DNA of 41,023 nt, from contig JBFHRO010000001.1 in NCBI GenBank assembly GCA_041591635.1, forward strand, positions 1 to 41,023, written 5' to 3'. The notes beneath the pieces are model-generated. The model saw only the letters and a program-made list of their open reading frames with translations, did no database searches and was not told where the DNA came from. The DNA comes from JACKOD01 sp041591635 (GTDB lineage: Bacteria; Pseudomonadota; Gammaproteobacteria; Pseudomonadales; Oleiphilaceae). Below, one piece after another: positions 7,832-16,309 of this stretch. How positions within the stretch are numbered: position 1 is the stretch's first letter; each line of letters begins with the position of its first letter. Position numbers and translations under genes: made by a program.

Positions 7832-10816
7832 TTATGCCTTGTCACGGGTGTCACCCGTGCCGACCAATACAGCGCCGGGTTCGACAAACTGCTGCCATAC
7901 CTCGCGCACAAAACGGCGTTCGGTCGTAAAAGCATCGGCCTCGATCCGGCTGTTGAGCTTTTGCAAGGCGCGCCGGTGAATCATGGATCGCATCGTTTTA
8001 TAGATCTCGATCAACTGAGCGGTGACCGCTGCGGGCAATACACCCGCCTCACCCATGGTTTCAAGAATGCGGATATTGTCAGGCCAGCGCAGCAGCTCAG
8101 GATGCTTATGACCCCAGCCCAAGACCGCAAATTGCGCCATGAACTCGATATCAACAATACCGCCTTCATCCTGTTTGAGATGAAATTGCGTCGGCGGTTC
8201 GCCCTCGACCACCCGGGTACCAAGGTTGTCCCGCATTTTTTGCCGCATGCCAGCCACATCCCTGCGCAAGGTCTCGAACTCACGCACCTGCGCCAGCGTC
8301 GCCGCGCGAATGGCATCAAAACGCCGGGCGACACTTTTACTGCCGGCAACGCAACGGGCCCGTACCAATGCCTGATGCTCCCAGGTCCAGGCGTCTTTTT
8401 GCTGGTAATACTCAAAAGCCTTGAGCGAGCTGACCAGCAAACCGGAATTGCCGGAAGGCCGCAACCGCATATCCACCTCATAGATATCGCCTGCCGCCGT
8501 TTGGGTCGCCAGAATATGGATAATGCGTTGCCCAAGGCGGGTATAAAAGAGTCCGGTATCAATGGATTTCTCGCCCCGGGTCGGCTGATTGGAGGCGCCT
8601 CCATGAACAAAAACCAGATCCAGGTCCGAGGTATAACCCAGCTCGATCCCCCCCAGCTTGCCGTAGCCAATCACGGCAAACCCCATATCCTCATCAAGAG
8701 TTCCCGCCGCCTCCTGCGCGCCCATCTCCAGCACTGGCGTACCGTGTTTGGCGACCATGTGCCGCCAGGCAATCTCGACCACTTGCTCGATAATGGCTTC
8801 GGCAATCCAGGTAAGGTAGTCGCTGACTTTCATCAGCGGCAAGGTGCCGCGCAACTCCGAGGCCGCCACCCGCAGCACATGGGCTTTCTTGAACAATCGC
8901 AAGCATTCCATTTGCTGCTCAAGGTCGTCTTCGGGAATCCGCAACATTTGCTGGCGCAATTCGTCGCGCAACTTGCCAATGTCTGGCGGCGCGAACAGGC
9001 TGGCAGAATTGAGGAGTTCATCCAGCAGCAGCGGCGTTTGTGCCAGAAGCTCCGCCAGCCAGGGACTGGCAGAGCAGAGCCAGACCAACTGTTGCAAGGC
9101 CCCGGGATTTTCATACAGCAACACCAGATAGGAGGTACGCCTGACCACCGCCTGAACCAATGCCAGAACGCGCGAAAGCGTTTGCGAAGGGAGATCGACT
9201 TTGGCAACTTCGGCCAGCAAGCGCGGCATAAAGTGATCGAGCCGTTCGCGCCCTATGGCCTGCATGACAGCCACGGCGCGCATGCCCGCCAGATCACGCA
9301 GGCGCTCAAGGCTGTCTTGCGGCGCATCAAAGCCCGCCTGGGTCAGCAACTCCAGTGCGGTGGGTGAATCCAGCTCGCCCAGCCAGAGCGCCAGCCAGGG
9401 GCGCTGGCTATCCTCTGCCGGGGCATGTTGTCCTTCGGGTTCCACCGCAATGATCTGGGCAAAATGGTAACTTACCCGGTCCCGCACTCGCGTCAGCTCG
9501 TCCCCAAGCGCCTCCCAGGTCTCGTAACCCATGATTTTCGCCAGTCGCAGACACGACAGCCGATCCTGCGGCAGCAATTGGGTTTGCCGGTCATCCATGC
9601 CCTGAATGCCGTGTTCCAGATTGCGCAAAAACACATAATCGGCGCGCAGTTCACGCACGGCGGCATCGGGCAACAACCCCTGGGCCTGCAACACCTCCAG
9701 CACCTTCATCAGCTCGGGCGTTTGCAGCCGCAGGTCACGCCCTCCCCGAATCAGCTGAAACGCCTGCACCACGAATTCGATTTCGCGAATGCCGCCCCGA
9801 CCTATCTTGATGTTATGCTCCACCCCCTTGCGCTTGACTTCGCGAATGATCATGGCCTTCATCTCACGCAGCGACTGAAACGCCGAGTAGTCAATGTATT
9901 TACGATACACAAAGGGTTTAAGGCGGGCGATCAAATGGGCACCTTGCGCCTTGTCCCCCGCCACCACCTGCGCCTTGATCATGGCATAACGCTCCCAGTC
10001 GCGCCCCTGATCCTGATAGTACTCCTCCATGGCGTTAAAGCTCATTGCCAGCGCACCGCTGTCACCCCAGGGCCGCAGACGCATGTCCACGCGAAACACA
10101 AAGCCATCGGCCGTCGGTGCGTCCAGCGCCTGAATCAGCTTTTGGCCCAGGCGGATAAAAAACTGCTGGTTTTCGATCGACTTGCTCGCGCCTGCGGTTT
10201 CGCCGTTTTCCGGGTAACAAAACATCAGATCGATATCGGAAGAAACGTTCAGCTCGCCCGCCCCCAGCTTGCCCATACCCAGGACGACCAGGGCCTGAGG
10301 CGTGTTACTGTGCCTTCCCATGGGTGTTCCCCACTTCAGGCAGGCGTCTGCATACAGCCACTGCAAGGCCACCTCGATAGAAACAGAGGCAAATTCACTC
10401 ATCGCCGCCACGGTTTCAAACATATCGGCCCGACGCGTGAGATCGCGCCACAGGATGCGACACATCTCATACTGGCGAAACTGCCGCAACACTTTGTGCA
10501 AGGCGGCTTCGCCATCCACCGATGCCATTCGCGATGCCAGCCGCGCCGCGAGGGCGCCGGGCACATAAGGCGTATCGACAAGGCCGCTATCAAGAAGGTC
10601 CATGATGGCGCGCGGCTGGGTTCTGGCGATGCGCGCGACGTAATCACTCAGGGCAAAAATTTCTGGCAGCGACTGTAGCGATTCGCTCGACAGGCGCTGC
10701 AAGCGACCGATATCCTCAGGGCCGAGTTGCTCGGCAAAATTATCCCAGTGGCGCTGGGCGACAGACTGCAATTCGGGCGCATAGGCGGATATGATAGCGG
10801 GGATATACAGGGTCAC
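7832..10816 (-). CDS. glnE: Bifunctional glutamine synthetase adenylyltransferase / adenylyl-removing enzyme
   Basis: A 994-residue GlnE, which adds AMP to glutamine synthetase or removes it in response to PII and glutamine, so controlling nitrogen assimilation. Two nucleotidyltransferase domains are recognisable. The N-terminal adenylyl-removing domain has GMGKLGAGELNVSSDIDLMF near residues 180-200. The C-terminal adenylyltransferase domain has GYGKLGGIELGYTSDLDLVF near residue 717. Both keep the DxD metal ligands, so both activities are expected. The gene has no ATG at its 5' end. A TTG at 10822 lies only three bases from the AAGG motif, while GTG at 10816 has nine-base spacing and is preferred here. 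Divergent from the potassium channel gene. Confidence 0.94.
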   Translation of the reverse strand: MTLYIPAIISAYAPELQSVAQRHWDNFAEQLGPEDIGRLQRLSSESLQSLPEIFALSDYVARIARTQPRAIMDLLDSGLVDTPYVPGALAARLASRMASVDGEAALHKVLRQFRQYEMCRILWRDLTRRADMFETVAAMSEFASVSIEVALQWLYADACLKWGTPMGRHSNTPQALVVLGMGKLGAGELNVSSDIDLMFCYPENGETAGASKSIENQQFFIRLGQKLIQALDAPTADGFVFRVDMRLRPWGDSGALAMSFNAMEEYYQDQGRDWERYAMIKAQVVAGDKAQGAHLIARLKPFVYRKYIDYSAFQSLREMKAMIIREVKRKGVEHNIKIGRGGIREIEFVVQAFQLIRGGRDLRLQTPELMKVLEVLQAQGLLPDAAVRELRADYVFLRNLEHGIQGMDDRQTQLLPQDRLSCLRLAKIMGYETWEALGDELTRVRDRVSYHFAQIIAVEPEGQHAPAEDSQRPWLALWLGELDSPTALELLTQAGFDAPQDSLERLRDLAGMRAVAVMQAIGRERLDHFMPRLLAEVAKVDLPSQTLSRVLALVQAVVRRTSYLVLLYENPGALQQLVWLCSASPWLAELLAQTPLLLDELLNSASLFAPPDIGKLRDELRQQMLRIPEDDLEQQMECLRLFKKAHVLRVAASELRGTLPLMKVSDYLTWIAEAIIEQVVEIAWRHMVAKHGTPVLEMGAQEAAGTLDEDMGFAVIGYGKLGGIELGYTSDLDLVFVHGGASNQPTRGEKSIDTGLFYTRLGQRIIHILATQTAAGDIYEVDMRLRPSGNSGLLVSSLKAFEYYQQKDAWTWEHQALVRARCVAGSKSVARRFDAIRAATLAQVREFETLRRDVAGMRQKMRDNLGTRVVEGEPPTQFHLKQDEGGIVDIEFMAQFAVLGWGHKHPELLRWPDNIRILETMGEAGVLPAAVTAQLIEIYKTMRSMIHRRALQKLNSRIEADAFTTERRFVREVWQQFVEPGAVLVGTGDTRDKA

Positions 10817-10853
10817 AGACAATTACCTTCAGAATCAAAGAAGTCACAGTGCT

Positions 10854-10881
10854 GTTTTGCCCGACGGCGATTTGGCAAAAC
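10854..10881. repeat. 8-bp inverted repeat in the glnE/channel divergent region
   Basis: GTTTTGCC (10854-10861) and GGCAAAAC (10874-10881) are perfect inverted copies separated by 12 bases, lying in the 137-base divergent intergenic region. It could be an operator or a leader hairpin for glnE; no regulator family is recognised. Confidence 0.4.
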
Positions 10882-10953
10882 CCGACACAGAGGCTGCGTT
10901 TCCCCCTTGGCAGGGGATGACAGCAATGGGATTACTATAGAACAGGATTCATC

Positions 10954-12102
10954 GTGGCCACTCGCCATCGCGTAAAAAACAGCAAGGCACTGCCCAGCGC
11001 CAAACATATCCGCCAGCGCCTGCACAAGCTGCTGCTGATACTGGGGGCGCTCTTGTGCCTGCATGTACTGGCCATGATGGCGCTGGAAGGCCAAAGTCTG
11101 CGACAGGCACTCTGGCTCACCCTCACCACCGTCACCACCGTAGGTTACGGCGATCTGGCGGCCAAAACCCTCGCCGGCCAGATCGCGACCGCGGGTTTGA
11201 TGTTCATCACAGGCATCACCCTGATGGCGCTGATCGTCAGCGATTACGTCGATTACCGCTTTTACCGCCGGGAAGCCATTCGCACCGGCCGCTGGAGATG
11301 GAACATGATCAATCATATCGTGATTATCAACACCCCCCGCCAGATCGGCACCCACTACTACAGCCGACTGGTACAACAGATTCGCGCCCACAGCGATTAT
11401 CGCAACATCCCCATACAACTGCTGACCGAAGAGTTCCCCGAAGGTTTGCCACCGGGAATGCAGGACCTCGACCTGGTGCACTTTCATGGCAGTGGCAGCA
11501 ATGTGCACGACCTGTCAGCAATCAACCTGCATCAGGCCCGACATATCATTGTGCTGGCCCAGGATGCTAACGACCCCGGCTCCGACAGTCTGACCTTTGA
11601 CATTCTGCACCGGCTGATGGAATTCAATCTGGCCCGCAAGGCCGTCGTCGAGTGCGTTCTGGACGAAAACCGCTCCCGTCTGGCCAAGCTCGGTGCCCGC
11701 GCCATTCTTCGCCCGGTGCGAACCTACCCGGAAATCATTGTGCGGGCACTGCTCGCCCCCGGAGCGGAGAAGGTGCTGGAGGATCTTTTCACCCACGAAA
11801 ACGATCATCCTCACCGCTACGATATCGACATTGCCGGGCTGCGCTGGGAAGACGTGGTGTGTGCGCTCATCCAGGCCGACCTGGGTACCGCCGTGGCCTA
11901 TATCGAACCCACCGGTGAAGTGATTTGCCACCCTGGCGCACACACCCGCATGAATGCCAAAGCACTCATCATTCTGGTGAAAACCGAAAACACGCCCACC
12001 CTGCTCGAGATCAGCGAGGCGTTAAACCACTACAAAAAGCGCATGGCTCAGTGGGAAAGCGTACGCCAAAAACTGGAAGAAACCGCCAAAGACGGCAAAT
12101 AG
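10954..12102 (+). CDS. Two-TM potassium channel protein with degenerate TrkA-N/RCK domain
   Basis: A 382-residue protein. One helix at about 25-43, a pore loop with the K+ selectivity filter TVGYGD (62-67) and a second helix at about 76-98 form a KcsA-like pore. The cytoplasmic part begins NHIVIINTPRQIGTHYY, which aligns with the first strand of an RCK/TrkA-N Rossmann domain. The GxGxxG dinucleotide motif is replaced by NTPRQIG, so NAD binding is doubtful. A second regulatory lobe and a possible TrkA-C-like end follow. It should work as a tetramer in the inner membrane to control K+ flux. The start is a GTG preceded by CAGGA nine bases upstream. A GC-rich hairpin follows its stop immediately. 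Divergent from glnE. The filter makes the channel call secure; the gating ligand is unknown. Confidence 0.88.
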   Translation: MATRHRVKNSKALPSAKHIRQRLHKLLLILGALLCLHVLAMMALEGQSLRQALWLTLTTVTTVGYGDLAAKTLAGQIATAGLMFITGITLMALIVSDYVDYRFYRREAIRTGRWRWNMINHIVIINTPRQIGTHYYSRLVQQIRAHSDYRNIPIQLLTEEFPEGLPPGMQDLDLVHFHGSGSNVHDLSAINLHQARHIIVLAQDANDPGSDSLTFDILHRLMEFNLARKAVVECVLDENRSRLAKLGARAILRPVRTYPEIIVRALLAPGAEKVLEDLFTHENDHPHRYDIDIAGLRWEDVVCALIQADLGTAVAYIEPTGEVICHPGAHTRMNAKALIILVKTENTPTLLEISEALNHYKKRMAQWESVRQKLEETAKDGK

Positions 12103-12120
12103 GGGGAGACACACTCCCCC
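12102..12120 (+). terminator. GC-rich stem-loop directly after the channel gene
   Basis: GGGGGAG and CTCCCCC pair around an ACACA loop, starting at the last base of the channel stop codon. There is no T-run after it, so it may stabilise the mRNA 3' end or act with Rho rather than be an intrinsic terminator. The convergent acyl-CoA synthetase gene ends at 12203. Confidence 0.4.
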
Positions 12121-12202
12121 GGGACAAGCGATACGCCTGCATTTGTCGGTGCGGCTGCCCGCAGTCACTGAGCACCGCGACACACCCACCGGCAAATTCA
12201 TC

Positions 12203-14032
12203 TCAATAGCGATACTCGCCATTCTCGATGTTGGCCTGTAACTCCGGTGTGAGGCGCACATAGGTATCGCCTTTGGGCAACCAGACGAACACAGGGCCAT
12301 CCTGCTTGTTCAGATCAAAGCCAGCCTCTTTAAGCGGTGCTTTCTTGTGCTTGAACGTACCGGTTGTCTCCATGGCATCACTCAAGCGCAAAAACACGGG
12401 CACCGCATAATGGGGCAGCTGGCTTTGCAGGTACGCCAGAAAGCCCTTGAAATCGAAAGCCGAGACATCGCAATCCAGACGCATTGACGCCATTCCTGCC
12501 CGGCCGTTGGTGTTGGGTATCTCGACACCGTACACCACGGTTTCGCTCACGTGGGCAAAGCCATCCAGAATCAGTTCCACTTCGGTGGTTGAGACGTTCT
12601 CACCCTTCCAGCGGAAGGTGTCACCCAGACGGTCAACAAACTGGGCATGCTTGAATCCCAGATCCCGCATCAGATCCCCCGAGTTGAACCAGGAATCGCC
12701 CTTGGTGAAGACATTGCGCAGAATACAGTCTTCGGTTTTTTTCGGATCGGTATAACCATGAAACGGTGTTTTTTCGGTGATCTGACCAATGAGCAGGCCC
12801 GACTCGCCCCGTGCCACTTTTTGCAAAAAACCGTCAGGCCCGCGAATGGGCATGTCGTTTTCCTTGTCGTATTTCACAATGGCATAGGGGAAGGGGCCAA
12901 AACCGACCGTCGCATCGAAATTAAACACATTGGTGAAGCCAATATTGCCTTCGCTGGAACCATAAAGCTCCATCACGGTTTCAATGCCGAAACGCTGTTT
13001 GAACGGCCGCCAGATGTTGGCCCGCAACCCATTACCCACAATCACCCGCACCCGGTTGTCGATATCATTGGGCTTGGCGGGCTGATCCATCAAATAACGA
13101 CACAGCTCACCGACATAGCCAAAAGCCGTGGCATCGTAACGGCGAATCTCATCCCAAAAACGGCTGGCGCTAAAGCGTCGCGCAATCACCAGGGTAGAGC
13201 AACCGGCCAGCACTGAACCCCAGCACACCGCCATGGCTGTCGCATGATAGAAGGGCAAGGTGACGTACATGCGATCCGAAGGCTTGAGCTTGACTGCACT
13301 CAGGCCAAAGGCGCCGTAGGCCTTCATGAAACGGCCATGATTGAATATCACCGCCTTGGGCAACCCGGTTGTTCCCGAGGTGTACACATAAAAACAGGGA
13401 TCATCCATGAATATCTGCTGCGTTGACGGCAAGTTCTGGGCCGATTCGTTCTGGCTGGCGGTGGCCAGATTGACCCAGCCTTGCGGTGCGGTACCGGGAT
13501 TTTTCAGGGTATCGCAATCGGCCAGATAGAGGCGGTTCTCGGCAGGCACCACCAGATCCGCCTCAACCTCCTGATAAGCCGCCAGCAGTTCTTCGCCCAC
13601 AATGGCTGCTTTCGGATTGACCAGGTTGACGCTGTGAGTCAGCACCTTCTCGCGTTGCGAGGTGTTGATAAGAGCACTGATGGCACCTATTTTGCCGCAA
13701 GCGACGGTCGCGGCCATCAGCTCCGGCCGGTTATCCACCAGAATCACCACGGTATCGCCTTTTTTGATGCCTTTGCTCAACAGATAGCGGGCCAGCCGAT
13801 TGGTCCAGGCATTGAACTCGGCCCAGGTCAGTTTGACATCCTGATACATCAGGGCATAGCCAAAGGGGTTCTTTTGCGCGGCCATTTCAACGCAGATCCC
13901 CAGACCCAGCGGTTTGGTTTTGTCAGTGCTTTTGCTCAGTTTCATCCCTTTGATGGTGCTGGGCAGCCCGGACAGAATCGCGGGAATCTTGGCAAGGATC
14001 TTGGGAAGGGTAATGATGTCGGACTGACTCAT
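12203..14032 (-). CDS. Long/very-long-chain acyl-CoA synthetase (FadD6/FATP type)
   Basis: A 609-residue AMP-binding enzyme that activates fatty acids to acyl-CoA through an acyl-adenylate. The P-loop motif YTSGTTGLPK lies at 217-226. MELYGSSEGN, FNSGDLMRDLGF and DRLGDTFRWKGENVSTTEVE are the later adenylation and FACS motifs. The form YGSSEGN and the overall N-terminus place it with the FATP/FadD6 (solute carrier 27-like, very-long-chain) branch rather than E. coli FadD. It may take up and activate external long-chain fatty acids at the inner membrane. It lies 192 bases downstream of a PHA granule-region gene on the same strand, and the window also encodes a WS/DGAT acyltransferase that would use its product. 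The start ATG at 14032 is preceded by GGAGTCACC. Confidence 0.9.
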   Translation of the reverse strand: MSQSDIITLPKILAKIPAILSGLPSTIKGMKLSKSTDKTKPLGLGICVEMAAQKNPFGYALMYQDVKLTWAEFNAWTNRLARYLLSKGIKKGDTVVILVDNRPELMAATVACGKIGAISALINTSQREKVLTHSVNLVNPKAAIVGEELLAAYQEVEADLVVPAENRLYLADCDTLKNPGTAPQGWVNLATASQNESAQNLPSTQQIFMDDPCFYVYTSGTTGLPKAVIFNHGRFMKAYGAFGLSAVKLKPSDRMYVTLPFYHATAMAVCWGSVLAGCSTLVIARRFSASRFWDEIRRYDATAFGYVGELCRYLMDQPAKPNDIDNRVRVIVGNGLRANIWRPFKQRFGIETVMELYGSSEGNIGFTNVFNFDATVGFGPFPYAIVKYDKENDMPIRGPDGFLQKVARGESGLLIGQITEKTPFHGYTDPKKTEDCILRNVFTKGDSWFNSGDLMRDLGFKHAQFVDRLGDTFRWKGENVSTTEVELILDGFAHVSETVVYGVEIPNTNGRAGMASMRLDCDVSAFDFKGFLAYLQSQLPHYAVPVFLRLSDAMETTGTFKHKKAPLKEAGFDLNKQDGPVFVWLPKGDTYVRLTPELQANIENGEYRY

Positions 14033-14224
14033 GGTGACTCCTGCAATGGCATAAAGGCCTTGTTGTTATGATTTCTGGTTTGTGTGGTGATTTACCACCG
14101 ATGACCCGCCGCATCCCGCCACAAACCGGGCCAGGAGCAGCACATGAATTGCCGCATGTTACGTCACCCCGGCCCGCATGCAATGGTCATAATGACAGTG
14201 CGGAGCGTCAGTCGTGCCATTGGC

Positions 14225-14503
14225 TCAGCACTCGATCAGGCCGTCGAGGTGCGCATGAATTTCCTGCTCAATACGCCCCTTGAAGGGCCGCAACAGCAAC
14301 CCCAGCTCAAGACGCACGTGAAACAGGGTCGGCTGAACATTGAGGCGACCCTTGACGCCGCTGCGGTGAAACACCAGGCAGTCATTCTGCCACTCGTAGC
14401 GCAGATCAAAGCGATCCGACAGACTCACCGCAAGATCGCTGGCAATACGGATGGCCTCATCATGAGTCAGCTGATGGTGGCGCGTAATATCAATAACCGA
14501 CAT
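14225..14503 (-). CDS. Polyhydroxyalkanoic acid system protein (PHA_gran_rgn family)
   Basis: A 92-residue protein of the family known from PHA gene clusters (TIGR02610/PHA_gran_rgn type). The recognisable pattern is an N-terminal MSVIDITRHHQLTHDEA, a central DLRYEWQNDCLVFHRSGVKG, and an amphipathic LELGLLLRPFKGRIEQEI end. In Pseudomonas a relative stands between the phasin genes and ubiE, the same position as here next to ubiE. No PHA synthase or phasin gene is present in this window, so the pathway itself cannot be confirmed. The function is unknown; granule association is inferred from the family. It diverges from ubiE across a 241-base region. Confidence 0.8.
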   Translation of the reverse strand: MSVIDITRHHQLTHDEAIRIASDLAVSLSDRFDLRYEWQNDCLVFHRSGVKGRLNVQPTLFHVRLELGLLLRPFKGRIEQEIHAHLDGLIEC

Positions 14504-14644
14504 AAAACTCCCGAAAACAAGGCGATTTGTGCATTACGCCCAATGATCACACAGCCTCACTTGCAACGGTTCAGGATCGAAACAGTGAAAGGGAAACGTG
14601 GCAGACTTGCATGCCAACATTGTATTGCAAAATTGACATAATAA

Positions 14645-14673
14645 AAGACATCAGATGGCGACGGGGCTAGAAT
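14645..14673 (+). promoter_or_regulatory. Candidate sigma-70 promoter for ubiE operon
   Basis: AAGACA (14645-14650, 4 of 6) and TAGAAT (14668-14673) are 17 bases apart. Transcription would start near 14680, leaving a leader of about 65 bases before ubiE. Confidence 0.5.
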
Positions 14674-14744
14674 ACAGCCCTTGAAACCGGCGCCATGCCT
14701 GCCACTGGCCATGCCCTTTTAGCTCTTGACCCAAGGTGATCCCC

Positions 14745-15548
14745 ATGTCTCAACCCGGAACCCGCACGCCTCAACCTGCCGCGCCTTCAGGCAATGGATC
14801 GGCTCAGGCCCACACGACGCACTTTGGTTACCGACAGGTGCCCGTGGGCGAAAAAGTGCAGCGGGTGGCCGAGGTGTTTCATTCGGTGGCCCAAAAATAC
14901 GACATGATGAACGACCTGATGTCGATGGGCATCCACCGGCTGTGGAAACGTTTTACAGTCGAACTCAGCGGGGTACGAAAAAATCACAAGGTGCTCGACA
15001 TTGCCGGTGGCACCGGCGATCTGACGATGAAATTCTCCGATCTGGTCGGCCCCCAGGGCACTGTGGTACTGGCAGACATCAACGCCTCCATGCTCAAGGT
15101 CGGGCGCGATCGCCTGGTGGACCGGGGCTATGGCAACAACATCGAGTATGTTCAGGCCAATGCCGAGCAGTTGCCCTTCCCCGACAACCATTTCAATTGT
15201 GTCAGCATTGCCTTTGGTCTGCGCAATGTGACCGACAAGGATCAGGCCCTGCGCGAAATGCACCGGGTGCTCAAGCCTGGCGGGCGACTGCTGGTGCTCG
15301 AATTCTCCAAACCCAACAACCCGTTGCTCACTAAGGCTTACGATCTATACTCCTTTACGGCGCTCCCTGTCATGGGCAAGCTCATTGCCGGCGACAGCGA
15401 CAGCTACCAGTATCTGGCCGAGTCCATTCGCATGCACCCCGACCAGGAAACCCTGAAGCAAATGATGAGCGAGGCCGGTTTTGTCAACTGCCGCTACCAC
15501 AACATGACTGGCGGCATTGTTGCCTTGCACAGCGGCATCAAGCCCTGA
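14745..15548 (+). CDS. ubiE: Ubiquinone/menaquinone biosynthesis C-methyltransferase UbiE
   Basis: A 267-residue SAM-dependent methyltransferase that C-methylates demethyl quinone intermediates in ubiquinone (and, where present, menaquinone) synthesis. The SAM motif I, VLDIAGGTGD, is at 83-92. VAQKYDMMNDLMSMGIHRLWK (49-69) and the terminal MTGGIVALHSGIKP are UbiE signatures. The ATG at 14745 is chosen over an in-frame GTG at 14736 because AAGG lies eight bases before it. The first 25 residues are a low-complexity proline/glutamine extension absent from E. coli UbiE. First gene of the block ubiE-ubiJ-ubiB; ubiJ follows after 60 bases. Confidence 0.97.
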   Translation: MSQPGTRTPQPAAPSGNGSAQAHTTHFGYRQVPVGEKVQRVAEVFHSVAQKYDMMNDLMSMGIHRLWKRFTVELSGVRKNHKVLDIAGGTGDLTMKFSDLVGPQGTVVLADINASMLKVGRDRLVDRGYGNNIEYVQANAEQLPFPDNHFNCVSIAFGLRNVTDKDQALREMHRVLKPGGRLLVLEFSKPNNPLLTKAYDLYSFTALPVMGKLIAGDSDSYQYLAESIRMHPDQETLKQMMSEAGFVNCRYHNMTGGIVALHSGIKP

Positions 15549-15608
15549 GCCAGCGATCAGCATCACCAAGGTTCGACATGCCCGCCACCAGCCAAGACCA
15601 CTGACCCC

Positions 15609-16244
15609 ATGTTTCAGCCCGACCCGACACTTCTGGCAGCCCTGTCTGCCAGCCTCGAACTGGCACTTAACCGTGCCCTTGCGCTGGATCCCGGTTCCTT
15701 GCAGCGACTGGCGGCTTTGGGTGAATTGGCAATAGGCCTTGAGCTTCAACCGGTCGATGCCAAACTATCAATTCGCCTGGATGCCGGATTCCTGCGTATC
15801 ACCACCCTTGACACGCCCACCGACATCACCCTTGCAGGCACACCACTGAGTCTGGGGCGCCTGCTGTTTGAAGGCCCGTCTACCGACCTTGGCATCCACC
15901 CCGGCGTGCAGATTTCCGGCAACCCCGAGCAGGTGAATGCCCTTGCAGCGATAGTGCGCGACCTTGAAATCGACTGGGAGGCCGCCCTCGCTGACATCCT
16001 GGGCGACATTCCTGCCCACTTCCTGGCCCGGCGCTGGCGGCGCTTGCAGCAGTGGCAAAAACACGCCCACCAAAGCCTTGCCATGACACTCGAAGACTAC
16101 CTTAAAGAAGAAAGCGACTGGTTACCCCACCGGGAACAACTGAACGACTACATGGAATCGGTTGACCGGGTACAGCAAGCCACCGAACAACTGGAAGCCC
16201 GAATCATGCAACTGCAGGCCCATATTGACAAAACCCAAACCTGA
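15609..16244 (+). CDS. ubiJ: Ubiquinone biosynthesis accessory factor UbiJ (SCP2 domain)
   Basis: A 211-residue protein in the exact place of ubiJ between ubiE and ubiB. It has an N-terminal SCP2-like lipid-binding domain (about residues 10-115) and a C-terminal helical part rich in charged residues that ends in a predicted coiled coil (MESVDRVQQATEQLEARIMQLQ). UbiJ, with UbiK, holds polyprenyl intermediates for the soluble ubiquinone-synthesis complex. The sequence is poorly conserved, so synteny carries much of the call. The stop codon is 65 bases before the ubiB start. Confidence 0.9.
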   Translation: MFQPDPTLLAALSASLELALNRALALDPGSLQRLAALGELAIGLELQPVDAKLSIRLDAGFLRITTLDTPTDITLAGTPLSLGRLLFEGPSTDLGIHPGVQISGNPEQVNALAAIVRDLEIDWEAALADILGDIPAHFLARRWRRLQQWQKHAHQSLAMTLEDYLKEESDWLPHREQLNDYMESVDRVQQATEQLEARIMQLQAHIDKTQT

Positions 16245-16309
16245 AGCCGGCGCGGCCATCATCTTTCGCTGCTCCTGATCACACTACTCTGACTGACAGG
16301 TTCCCCATA

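Noticed and set aside
7961..10678. Two long plus-strand frames (468 and 417 codons) opposite glnE
   Set aside because: Antisense of a well-recognised GlnE with both catalytic motifs.
14504..14744. TTGACA at about 14632 in the ubiE/PHA gene gap, considered as a -35
   Set aside because: The nearest good -10 (TAGAAT) is 29 bases further, too far; the AAGACA element at 14645 fits better.
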